This document shows, in pieces, positions 1 through 5,615 of a DNA stretch of 5,615 bases. The notes beneath the pieces were generated by a model that saw nothing but the letters and a program-made list of their open reading frames with translations, was not told the origin of the DNA and did no database searches. The translations under genes were made by a program, and so were the position numbers. Each line of letters opens with the position of its first letter. Position 1 is the stretch's first letter. Source of the DNA: Flavobacteriales bacterium (GTDB lineage: Bacteria; Bacteroidota; Bacteroidia; Flavobacteriales_D; Parvicellaceae); NCBI GenBank assembly GCA_027047735.1, contig JALTUD010000357.1:1-5615 (forward strand). Reading direction: 5' to 3'.

Positions 1-376
1 GGGTTACTCCTCCGGATACATTATAATTCATTTGGTTGTATAGTGCTCGGGTAGGTGTGCCGTCGTGTCCGATAACTGTTTGTAACTCACTAAAAACTGC
101 TTGTTCATTGTCATCATCTATATAGTGCATACCACTTTCGGGATTGGCTCCTAAAATATCTATCGGCCATGAAAATCCTGTTGCTGCATCTACTCCCGTG
201 ATATAACGATACCCGTAATCCATTTCACTTAATTCAACTCCGGACTCAAACCCCGATTTGAATAGTAGCTTGAGTGGAGGTAATTCTGCTTTATCTTTTT
301 TACAAGAGAAAAAAAAGCCTGCAACGATAATTATTAGAAAGGATAGCGTTTTTACGTTTATCAGTCTGTTTATCAT
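1..376 (-). CDS. Putative secreted lipoprotein, N-terminal part (runs off the left edge)
   Basis: Seen: a minus-strand frame opens at an ATG at 376-374 and stays open to the window edge, giving 125 codons with the 3' end missing. The protein begins with a short basic n-region and a hydrophobic stretch (residues 11-23), followed by FFFSCKKDK. Cys25 is the likely lipidated residue of a loose Bacteroidota-type lipobox, so the protein should be membrane-anchored outside the cytoplasm. An in-frame TGA lies upstream and the leader is A-rich, which supports this ATG. The mature part contains LLFKSGFESGVELS (37-50), TGFSWPIDILGA (66-77) and GHDGTPTRALY (103-113). Inference: FESG-type openings followed by such motifs occur in secreted Bacteroidota proteins with a concanavalin/polysaccharide-lyase-like beta-sandwich, but I recognise this only loosely and the diagnostic C-terminal part is absent. 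Function is left open. It is divergent from the propeller gene across 118 bases. Confidence 0.8.
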   Translation of the reverse strand, partial: MINRLINVKTLSFLIIIVAGFFFSCKKDKAELPPLKLLFKSGFESGVELSEMDYGYRYITGVDAATGFSWPIDILGANPESGMHYIDDDNEQAVFSELQTVIGHDGTPTRALYNQMNYNVSGGVT

Positions 377-494
377 GTTCTTATTATTTTTTTTAGCAAC
401 CTTTTTAATCTTCAATCGTCTTCTGTTTGAATTATTTTTATTAAATTGCTAACGTACTTTTAAATAACGTTCATTTTGTAAATGTAAACTAATT
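377..494. other. Divergent intergenic region
   Basis: This 118-base, very AT-rich gap lies between the divergent lipoprotein and propeller genes and must hold promoters for both directions. I see no RNA gene, riboswitch or long inverted repeat in it. Neither start codon is preceded by a convincing Shine-Dalgarno sequence; both have the A-rich leaders common in Bacteroidota. Confidence 0.6.
446..478 (+). promoter_or_regulatory. Weak candidate Bacteroidota-type promoter for the propeller/T9SS gene pair
   Basis: The Bacteroidota housekeeping sigma factor typically uses a -33 TTG/TTTG element and a -7 TAnnTTTG element. Here TCATTTTG at 471-478 matches the -7 consensus with one mismatch, and a TTG at 446-448 sits 22 bases upstream, near the usual spacing. 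Transcription would then begin about 10 bases before the ATG at 495. In such AT-rich DNA a match of this quality can arise by chance, so the call is tentative. Confidence 0.2.
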
Positions 495-1808
495 ATGTCT
501 TTACGCTGTTTATTTCTTTTTATTTCTTTATTCCTTATTGAAAGTGGGTTTATTTTAGCTCAGGAAATACATACACTTTCTGTTCATAACAGAGAACAAG
601 CCAAAGTATTACTTTCAAGTAATAGTCAATTTCTATTACTGGGCGAAACAATTGAAAATGATAAAAAATCAATCTTGTTTACGCGAGTAGATGCTAAAGG
701 AAACGTGATACATTCTAAAATATTGTCTGCCAATGACCCTTTGGTTGTGGTGGATGCCATGCCTACAAATGATGGCTTTTTGCTTACTGCTGAAAATTAT
801 GTACAAAGTAGAGAGTCTTTGATGTTAGTGAATACGGATAATACGGGAAATGTAAATTGGGTGAGAACTAATAATGAAAATGGGAATGAGGTAGAACCTT
901 ATGCCATGGCTAAATCGGGAGAACATTATTTTATTGGTGGTTTTACTAAAATTGCTACGGTTTCGGTAAATTCTTTTTATAACTACAAAGTTGAAGAACA
1001 ATTCCCATATTTATTAAAAATAGACAGCAAGGGAAAGAAAATATGGTCAAAACAAATAAAACTAAGCGACAAACAAGTTGTTGGTGATATTAGAGATATT
1101 GTTACAACTAGTGAGAATGACCTCATATTTATTGCTAATGTTTATGATTTTGAAAGCAAGACAAAGACTTTAATGAATTATTTGGTTAAGGTTAATACTG
1201 ACGGAGCGATAATTTGGAGTAAAGAATTGAAAGAAAAAAACACCGAGTTTTTAAAATTAAAATTAGATGATGACGGTAATATTTTTTTAGCAGGAAAGCA
1301 AACACTTGACAAAAACAATGTTGATGTTGTTTTGTTAAAATTAAATTCTTCGGGGGAAGCAATTTGGTCGAATAGAATCGGTAAATCTAAAATTGAGATT
1401 CCCTCTGATTTGATGATTGTTCATCAAACGGTTTACCTTTCTGCTTCTTCCTCTTCATTGAGTGATAAAAATCAAGGTCAGGCTGTTCTATTTAAATTTA
1501 ATACCGATGGGAAACTGTTAGATAATATGTGGATAAACAAATACGACTTTAGCAAAATACCTACATTGAGCTATTCTTCCGGTAAGGTTTATTTTGCGGG
1601 AGCAACGATTAAAATGAATCAAGGGATAAAAATGGATATTATTTTCGGTACTCCCAATTTTAACTCCACCCTTATTTTTTCTCCGCAACCTATACAGTTA
1701 ACTTTTGAAAACACTTCAATAGACTTGGAAAACATAGAATCCGGTGATGCTTCAACTATTAATGAATATAAAATACTCGTAAAAGATGAAACCATATCTA
1801 CTAAATAA
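495..1808 (+). CDS. Secreted protein with six beta-propeller-like repeats
   Basis: Seen: 437 residues with a Sec signal peptide (hydrophobic residues 4-22; likely cleavage after ILA, leaving Gln23 first). No lipobox or T9SS C-terminal domain is visible. A strand motif of the type [YV]LLK[IVL][DN]xxGxxIWSK recurs six times, at about residues 61-75, 110-124, 172-186, 229-243, 279-293 and 331-344, spaced 49-62 residues apart. Each is followed by a second hydrophobic strand such as DLIFIANV, NIFLAGK or KVYFAGA. Known: this periodicity and the 'K-x-[DN]-x-x-G-x-x-x-W' signature are typical of secreted Bacteroidota beta-propeller repeats (SBBP/PQQ-like). Inference: the protein folds as a six- or seven-bladed propeller used for binding; no catalytic residues are evident. 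The ATG at 495 is chosen because it gives a complete signal peptide. The stop lies 23 bases inside the next gene, implying co-transcription. The ligand is unknown. Confidence 0.85.
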   Translation: MSLRCLFLFISLFLIESGFILAQEIHTLSVHNREQAKVLLSSNSQFLLLGETIENDKKSILFTRVDAKGNVIHSKILSANDPLVVVDAMPTNDGFLLTAENYVQSRESLMLVNTDNTGNVNWVRTNNENGNEVEPYAMAKSGEHYFIGGFTKIATVSVNSFYNYKVEEQFPYLLKIDSKGKKIWSKQIKLSDKQVVGDIRDIVTTSENDLIFIANVYDFESKTKTLMNYLVKVNTDGAIIWSKELKEKNTEFLKLKLDDDGNIFLAGKQTLDKNNVDVVLLKLNSSGEAIWSNRIGKSKIEIPSDLMIVHQTVYLSASSSSLSDKNQGQAVLFKFNTDGKLLDNMWINKYDFSKIPTLSYSSGKVYFAGATIKMNQGIKMDIIFGTPNFNSTLIFSPQPIQLTFENTSIDLENIESGDASTINEYKILVKDETISTK

Positions 1809-4410
1809 AGGCTTTTACTATGTATTCCTTCTATTATTTACTATAATGGGAGTACAAACACAATCGTATGCCGATGGTTGTAATACTTCGGGGTTTACGT
1901 TAAGGCATTGTCAAAACTCTGCGATTACCGACCAGTTTCTTTACTGTTTTGCTCCCGGTTCCAGTTCTGATGAGCCTAACAATACAACTTATTATTGGGA
2001 TTTTGGAGATGGTCAAACCTTAATAAAGCATAATGACCCCAGTGAATCTTGCCATACTTATTCAGCTCCGGGAACTTATACACTCACACTTATTGTTGAC
2101 CCTTTGAGTTGGAATAAAACCTGTACAATGACACAAACTTTTACCATTCCAAATATCACTTATGCGATTGCTGTTTTGGAAACTTGTACTCAAACAACTT
2201 TATCCGTAAGCGTTAATGCTACGAATTGGTACTTGGACGGAGTAGGACCTAAAAATACAGGTAATGAAACAATAACAGCTCCGGGAACTTATAACATACA
2301 GGTAAAAACAGGTAACTGTATTTATAAGGATACTAACGTCAACTTTTTTCCAATACAATACAACGCCACCAACCTATCCAATTTTAACGGAGTAAATATA
2401 TCTTGTCATGGTCAAAGTGATGGGAGTATTACAGCAAACATAACAGGAGGACAGCCCGATTATGTATATGAGTTGCAAGGAGGACCTACAGTTACAACCC
2501 CAAATACTTCGCATACCTTTGATAATCTTCCCGCAGGAACTTACTCCGTAACAATAACCGATAGTAGAAATTGCCCGGTAACACAAACCTATACATTAAC
2601 AGAACCTCCCGAGTTGACTTCTACATTTCAAGCCAATCCTGCTATCTGTCTTCCTGCTCCTGCTGAGGGTAGTATTGATATTACAGATATAAGTGGAGGT
2701 ACAGCTCCTTACACTGTACTTTGGAGCAGCGGAAACACAACACTGCAAGAAGCAAACATTCCTGTCGGACAACATTCTTTTACTTATACAGTTACGGATG
2801 CAAACGGCTGTACAATTGATAGAGCTCCAGAAATTTTAAATACAGCCAAACCTGAACCTGAATTTACTTGGACGGATGTGTGTTTGTACGACCCTATGCC
2901 TTTTACTGACCAATCTACCATAATAGACGGTACGATAAATGCTTGGAATTGGAATTTTGGCGATGGTACGACTGACAATAGTCAAAACCCTAACCATTAT
3001 TTTCTAACTGATGGAACGCATACAGTAACGTTAATTGTTACCTCCAACTATGGATGTAACAACACGATACAACATGATATAACCTCATATCCTGTTCCTT
3101 TGGCACAAGTAGATGTTGACAATGAGTGTTACTATACAGAGTTTACCTTTAATGATATTACCTTATTAAATGCTCCCGATAACCTTACCGCGTGGATTTA
3201 TGATTTTGGAGATGGTAGTGCTTTTGTGCAATCACAAAATGCTACGCATACTTACAATTCACCGGGAGATTATAATGTAACCATGATTGCCACAACCAAC
3301 CATGGTTGTGTAGATGATACAACCTTTACTGTAACAGCTTACCAAAAGCCGGTTGCCAACTTCAGCAATTCTACTGTATGTGAAAATACGCCTCCTACCC
3401 TATTTACTAATCAATCTACCGTTGTATTAGGAAGTGAAAATAGTACGATAATTGGATGGAGTTGGAGTTTTGATGATGTGATTAACAATACTTCGGGATT
3501 ACCGAATCCTCCGCACTATTATACTCACGCAGGTATATATGATGTTACTTTAATTGTTCAAACGAACTACGGATGTTTAGATACAATTGTTCATCCGGTT
3601 ACTGTTTTGGCTAAACCTACCAATGATTTTACTTCGGATATTACTGAAGATTGTTCACCTGCCTGCATTAACTTTCAGGATTTAACAGTTTCTAATGCTA
3701 CCAATATTACAAATTGGTACTGGACCTTGAATGACGGTGTTAGTAGTCTATTACAAAACCCTTCTAATTGTTACTACAACTCCAGCCATATAAATGACTC
3801 GACTTTTGATGTTACCTTGATTACTACGAATGACTTAGGTTGTTCGGATACGCTTACTAAAAGTGATTACATCACTTCTTGGCACAATCCTGTTGCCGAA
3901 TTTAGTGTTGAATACGATACAATGGACATGTACATGGAAAACTTTACTTTCTATAACGAGGCAATAGGTGCTGATTATTATCATTGGGATATGGGGGACG
4001 GAACACTTTATGATGATTTTGAAGTTAATCATCATATCTATCCTGATACGGGGAAATTTTATGTTCAATTGGCGGTAGAAACCATAAACGGTTGTGTTGA
4101 TACGGTAGTTCACCCGGTTATTGTAAAACCTGTTATTTCTTTATTTGTCCCGAATGCTTTTACTCCAAATGGCGATGGTGATAATGATGAGTTTTTCTTT
4201 AAAGCCTACGGTATTCGTAAGCAAGGGATTGAGTTTATGGTCTTTGACCGTTGGGGGACACTTATCTATTACACTGATGCCGTTAGACCTTGGGACGGGA
4301 CATATAAAGGAGTACCGGTTCAAGAAGATGCGTATGTGTGGAAATTAAAATGTGTGGATGTATTCGGTAACGAACATCGTAAAAAAGGTCATGTTTCCGT
4401 TATACGATAA
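1786..4410 (+). CDS. T9SS-secreted multidomain PKD/SprB-repeat surface protein
   Basis: Seen: 874 residues. A signal peptide spans 1-29 (hydrophobic 11-22, cleavage probably after SYA). The modules in order are: PKD 1 (about 36-121, WDFGDG at 71-76); an Ig-like module (about 125-187); two SprB-like repeats (about 193-272 and 278-350); PKD 2-6 (about 355-437, 438-520, 521-609, 611-698, 701-781); and a T9SS type B sorting domain (about 786-874). The core PKD motif is clear in PKD 2 (NFGDG), PKD 3 (YDFGDG) and PKD 6 (WDMGDG), and degenerate in PKD 4 (SFDD) and PKD 5 (TLNDG). Known: such proteins cross the outer membrane through T9SS and are attached to or released from the surface; SprB repeats occur in the gliding adhesin SprB. 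Inference: an adhesin or extracellular scaffold with no visible enzyme domain. At 874 residues it is much shorter than SprB itself, so I do not call it sprB. The ATG at 1786 overlaps the upstream gene by 23 bases and gives a complete signal peptide; a later ATG at 1846 would cut into that signal. Confidence 0.93.
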   Translation: MKPYLLNKGFYYVFLLLFTIMGVQTQSYADGCNTSGFTLRHCQNSAITDQFLYCFAPGSSSDEPNNTTYYWDFGDGQTLIKHNDPSESCHTYSAPGTYTLTLIVDPLSWNKTCTMTQTFTIPNITYAIAVLETCTQTTLSVSVNATNWYLDGVGPKNTGNETITAPGTYNIQVKTGNCIYKDTNVNFFPIQYNATNLSNFNGVNISCHGQSDGSITANITGGQPDYVYELQGGPTVTTPNTSHTFDNLPAGTYSVTITDSRNCPVTQTYTLTEPPELTSTFQANPAICLPAPAEGSIDITDISGGTAPYTVLWSSGNTTLQEANIPVGQHSFTYTVTDANGCTIDRAPEILNTAKPEPEFTWTDVCLYDPMPFTDQSTIIDGTINAWNWNFGDGTTDNSQNPNHYFLTDGTHTVTLIVTSNYGCNNTIQHDITSYPVPLAQVDVDNECYYTEFTFNDITLLNAPDNLTAWIYDFGDGSAFVQSQNATHTYNSPGDYNVTMIATTNHGCVDDTTFTVTAYQKPVANFSNSTVCENTPPTLFTNQSTVVLGSENSTIIGWSWSFDDVINNTSGLPNPPHYYTHAGIYDVTLIVQTNYGCLDTIVHPVTVLAKPTNDFTSDITEDCSPACINFQDLTVSNATNITNWYWTLNDGVSSLLQNPSNCYYNSSHINDSTFDVTLITTNDLGCSDTLTKSDYITSWHNPVAEFSVEYDTMDMYMENFTFYNEAIGADYYHWDMGDGTLYDDFEVNHHIYPDTGKFYVQLAVETINGCVDTVVHPVIVKPVISLFVPNAFTPNGDGDNDEFFFKAYGIRKQGIEFMVFDRWGTLIYYTDAVRPWDGTYKGVPVQEDAYVWKLKCVDVFGNEHRKKGHVSVIR
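2362..2835 (+). repeat. Two SprB-like repeats (protein-level tandem)
   Basis: These code for residues 193-350 of the T9SS protein. Repeat 1 has the hallmark order NISCHGQSDGSI, then TGGQPDY, NLPAGTYSVTITD and a Cys, ending TLTEPPEL. Repeat 2 follows the same plan with ICLPAPAEGSIDI, SGGTAPYTVLW, VGQHSFTYTVTDANGC. The pattern 'C-x-G-x-x-[DN]-G-x-[IA]-...-GG-x-x-P-Y-...-G-x-Y-x-[VL]-x-[VI]-T-D' matches the SprB repeat family; repeat 2 is more divergent. They interrupt the PKD series between PKD 1 and PKD 2. Confidence 0.8.
2848..4128 (+). repeat. Tandem array of five PKD domains
   Basis: These code for residues 355-781, five consecutive modules of about 80-90 residues. Each has an early F/W strand, a W-x-[WFY]-x-[FL/M]-G-D-G-like turn (degenerate in modules 4 and 5 of the protein), a later H-x-Y/G-x-Y-x-V-x-L segment and a G-C near its end (NYGC, NHGC, NYGC, DLGC, INGC). 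PKD domains are Ig-like beta-sandwiches used as spacers and ligand-binding units in secreted proteins. The DNA copies have diverged and share only short identical stretches, so this is an old expansion and not a recent tandem duplication. Confidence 0.85.
4141..4407 (+). other. T9SS type B (gliding motility-associated) C-terminal sorting domain
   Basis: These code for residues 786-874. The hallmark elements are all present: FVPNAFTPNGDGDND at 787-801, the strand FMVFDRWGTLIY at 817-828, the WDGTYKG turn at 836-842, EDAYVWKL at 847-854 and the terminal GHVSVIR ending exactly at the stop codon. This is the conserved signal recognised for export across the outer membrane by the type IX machinery in Bacteroidota. 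Its complete form means the gene is intact at the 3' end. Cys856 in the final strands is not something I expect from the family pattern. Confidence 0.95.
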
Positions 4411-4420
4411 GTTGAAACAT
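4391..4420 (-). terminator. Candidate intrinsic terminator in the convergent junction
   Basis: ATGTTTC at 4391-4397 pairs perfectly with GAAACAT at 4414-4420. Inside it C4398-G4411 and TTAT 4400-4403 with ATAA 4407-4410 can extend the stem around an ACG loop, with small bulges at 4399 and 4412-4413. Read on the minus strand, the hairpin begins five bases after the stop of the methyltransferase-like gene and is followed, after GACC, by six T residues (4386-4381). This fits a terminator for the minus-strand operon, although the stem is AT-rich and weak. On the plus strand no T tract follows, so termination of the T9SS gene would need another mechanism. Confidence 0.4.
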
Positions 4421-4425
4421 AAGTA

Positions 4426-5403
4426 TCATAATACATAAGGGATAAACATCCACTTGACATTTTTCTTATATCTTCGATATGCTTCGTCTTGAGAGAGGTG
4501 TTTCTCTTCGGTTACCGCTCTTAGAAAATAGATAACCGTCCAAAACGACATAGCTCCAAATGCCCACCAATGATGTATTCCGTAGGGTATAAAGGTGAGC
4601 CACCAGACTAATAATTTCACTAAATAATGTGGATGTCTGATGTATTGATATGCTCCGTGAGTTACGATACCTCGATTGGTCAGGTTTGAACATTTTGCTC
4701 CCAATAAGGAAACTACATACATTTTAGAAAGCAGTAAAAGTGCTAAAAACAGCCGAACAACAAAGGTTATTTCCCGATTAATAAAAAATGTAAAATCTTG
4801 AGTTGGAAAAGGAATATACTTGGTTACAAACACGAAAAAAGGAACATAACAAATCAATAAAACCGACCACCCCAATACTGTTTTATCAACTGATTTTACT
4901 TCACTTTTCAGAAATTTAGATTCTACCAAATAACCAAAAGCATAGAAAGCTAACGTTACCGCCGAAACAAAATAGACAATCCATACAAAAATGTAATTAT
5001 TATAAAAATCAATCCAATCGTTAAACTTCTGAGAGGTTTCAAATAATTGTTTCAGCAAATCGAAATAAATAATAGCAGAGGGTAACATTAGAGGAATAAA
5101 GAAAAACTTGACAACTGCATACCTGATGTTTTTCCAATCTTCGGATTTTAAATTTTGCTGTTTTAGATGTTGAATAAATTGAACGATTTTAGCTTGTTCA
5201 CCTTTCTTTGCTATTAGAATATTTTGTGCGAAGAAATAGATAAAAGCCATTGCGGTTAATACCTGTAAATGAAAAGTAGCATCTTGGAAATAAAAACCTG
5301 TTTCTTGACGATAACTAAACGTAAAAAAAGGAACGCTATAATAAATTGAAAGTGCTCCAAAGATTAATAGGGCATTTAATAAATAAGGTATCACACTTTT
5401 CAT
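4426..5403 (-). CDS. Polytopic membrane protein, isoprenylcysteine carboxyl methyltransferase (ICMT)-like
   Basis: Seen: 325 residues with about six to eight hydrophobic segments (roughly 5-27, 46-66, 97-117, 135-159, 177-195, 213-235, 262-275, 280-296). The C-terminal third carries GIVTHGAYQYIRHPHYLVK (245-263) and, after a final hydrophobic hairpin, RAVTEEKHL (295-303) and a DEAYRRYKK tail. Known: the 'G-x-Y-x-x-x-R-H-P-x-Y' and 'E-E-x-x-L' pair forms the SAM-binding signature of the ICMT/phospholipid methyltransferase superfamily. Inference: an inner-membrane, SAM-dependent methyltransferase. Bacteria generally lack prenylated CaaX proteins, so the substrate is probably a lipid or small molecule and is unknown here. 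The N-terminal 200 residues look like a lineage-specific membrane extension, since minimal family members are near 150-250 residues. The ATG at 5403-5401 overlaps the upstream stop by one base (TAATG), indicating translational coupling. Confidence 0.8.
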   Translation of the reverse strand: MKSVIPYLLNALLIFGALSIYYSVPFFTFSYRQETGFYFQDATFHLQVLTAMAFIYFFAQNILIAKKGEQAKIVQFIQHLKQQNLKSEDWKNIRYAVVKFFFIPLMLPSAIIYFDLLKQLFETSQKFNDWIDFYNNYIFVWIVYFVSAVTLAFYAFGYLVESKFLKSEVKSVDKTVLGWSVLLICYVPFFVFVTKYIPFPTQDFTFFINREITFVVRLFLALLLLSKMYVVSLLGAKCSNLTNRGIVTHGAYQYIRHPHYLVKLLVWWLTFIPYGIHHWWAFGAMSFWTVIYFLRAVTEEKHLSQDEAYRRYKKNVKWMFIPYVL

Positions 5404-5615
5404 TAATCTTCCAAAGTTTGAATAATTTCTTTCAATAAGCGGTTAAAATCCGGTGTTCCTTTAGAGGACAATCCGAAGCGTATCACGAGTAAGTCCTTTG
5501 ACGGAATAATAAATATGCGTTGTCCTTGGAAGCCATCGGCAAAATACATATCCTGAGGGACATCGGGAAATTCGGTTGGTGTGGACAACCAAAATTGAGC
5601 TCCATATTTTCCTTT
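5403..5615 (-). CDS. Serine hydrolase of the beta-lactamase (class C-like) family, C-terminal fragment
   Basis: Seen: a minus-strand frame enters from the right edge and ends at TAA (5405-5403), giving the last 70 residues. They read YGAQFWL, then DMYFADGFQGQRIFIIPSKDLLVIRFG, then an amphipathic helix FNRLLKEIIQTL. Known: this is the usual ending of Bacteroidota proteins in the beta-lactamase/6-aminohexanoate-dimer hydrolase superfamily, where the 'ADGFQGQ' turn on the last beta strands stands in the position of the KTG-type third motif and is followed by a strand and the C-terminal helix. The catalytic SxxK and YxN motifs would lie upstream, outside the window, so activity cannot be judged. 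A TTG at 5588-5586 could be read as a start, but coding continues upstream of it with family-typical residues, so it is internal. The gene is coupled to the methyltransferase-like gene through TAATG. Confidence 0.8.
   Translation of the reverse strand, partial: KGKYGAQFWLSTPTEFPDVPQDMYFADGFQGQRIFIIPSKDLLVIRFGLSSKGTPDFNRLLKEIIQTLED

Noticed and set aside
258..452. Plus-strand open frame of 64 codons with a hydrophobic tail
   Set aside because: It is antisense to the signal-peptide region of the lipoprotein gene and runs into the AT-rich gap. Its poly-F/L character comes from A-rich codons on the other strand.
479..486. TACATTTA on the minus strand as a -7 element for the lipoprotein gene
   Set aside because: It matches TAnnTTTG only with the final G changed, lies more than 100 bases from the start codon, and has no clear -33 partner.
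2063..2293. An 18-base direct repeat, at 2063-2080 and 2276-2293
   Set aside because: Both copies encode the A-P-G-T-Y turn shared by the Ig-like modules. This is explained by domain homology and is not a separate repeat element.
3835..4113. Minus-strand open frame of 92 codons inside the T9SS gene
   Set aside because: It lies wholly opposite a strongly supported coding region, has no recognisable domain or start context, and shows the low-complexity composition expected from antisense reading.
4145..4348. Plus-strand open frame of 67 codons in another frame over the sorting domain
   Set aside because: It overlaps the conserved T9SS C-terminal domain entirely; the domain's motifs show which frame is real.
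5403..5588. A 61-codon small gene starting at a TTG
   Set aside because: The frame remains open upstream to the window edge and the extra residues (KGKYGAQFW) continue a beta-lactamase-family pattern, so the TTG is an internal leucine codon.

Overview
The window looks like Bacteroidota chromosomal DNA, most likely from a flavobacterial or cytophagal-type lineage. The evidence is AT-rich sequence, A-rich leaders without clear Shine-Dalgarno sites, a lipoprotein with an S-C-K-K-D lipobox region, a large secreted protein of PKD and SprB-like repeats, and a gliding-motility-type (type B) C-terminal sorting domain for the type IX secretion system (T9SS). I cannot name a genus. I see no RNA gene, insertion sequence, CRISPR array or phage gene.

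Layout: positions 1-376 hold the 5' part of a minus-strand lipoprotein gene that runs off the left edge. A divergent AT-rich gap of 118 bases (377-494) separates it from a two-gene plus-strand unit. The first gene (495-1808) encodes a Sec-exported, probably beta-propeller protein. The second (1786-4410) encodes an 874-residue T9SS-secreted protein with PKD, Ig-like and SprB-like modules. The two overlap by 23 bases in different frames, so they are very likely co-transcribed and probably translationally coupled. A 15-base convergent gap containing part of a hairpin separates them from a minus-strand pair entering from the right edge: the C-terminal end of a beta-lactamase-fold serine hydrolase (5403-5615) and a polytopic membrane protein with an isoprenylcysteine methyltransferase-like C-terminus (4426-5403). 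Those two share one base in a TAATG junction.

How they may work together: the plus-strand unit is a cell-surface module. The large protein is built like an adhesin or extracellular scaffold that T9SS would deliver to the surface, and the propeller protein is its obligate genetic neighbour and a plausible partner in the periplasm or on the surface. The minus-strand pair on the right looks like an unrelated envelope or housekeeping operon. Nothing here proves a new system. The best leads are the coupled propeller/T9SS gene pair and the regular one-disulfide-per-module cysteine pattern of the large protein, which breaks in the last PKD domain.
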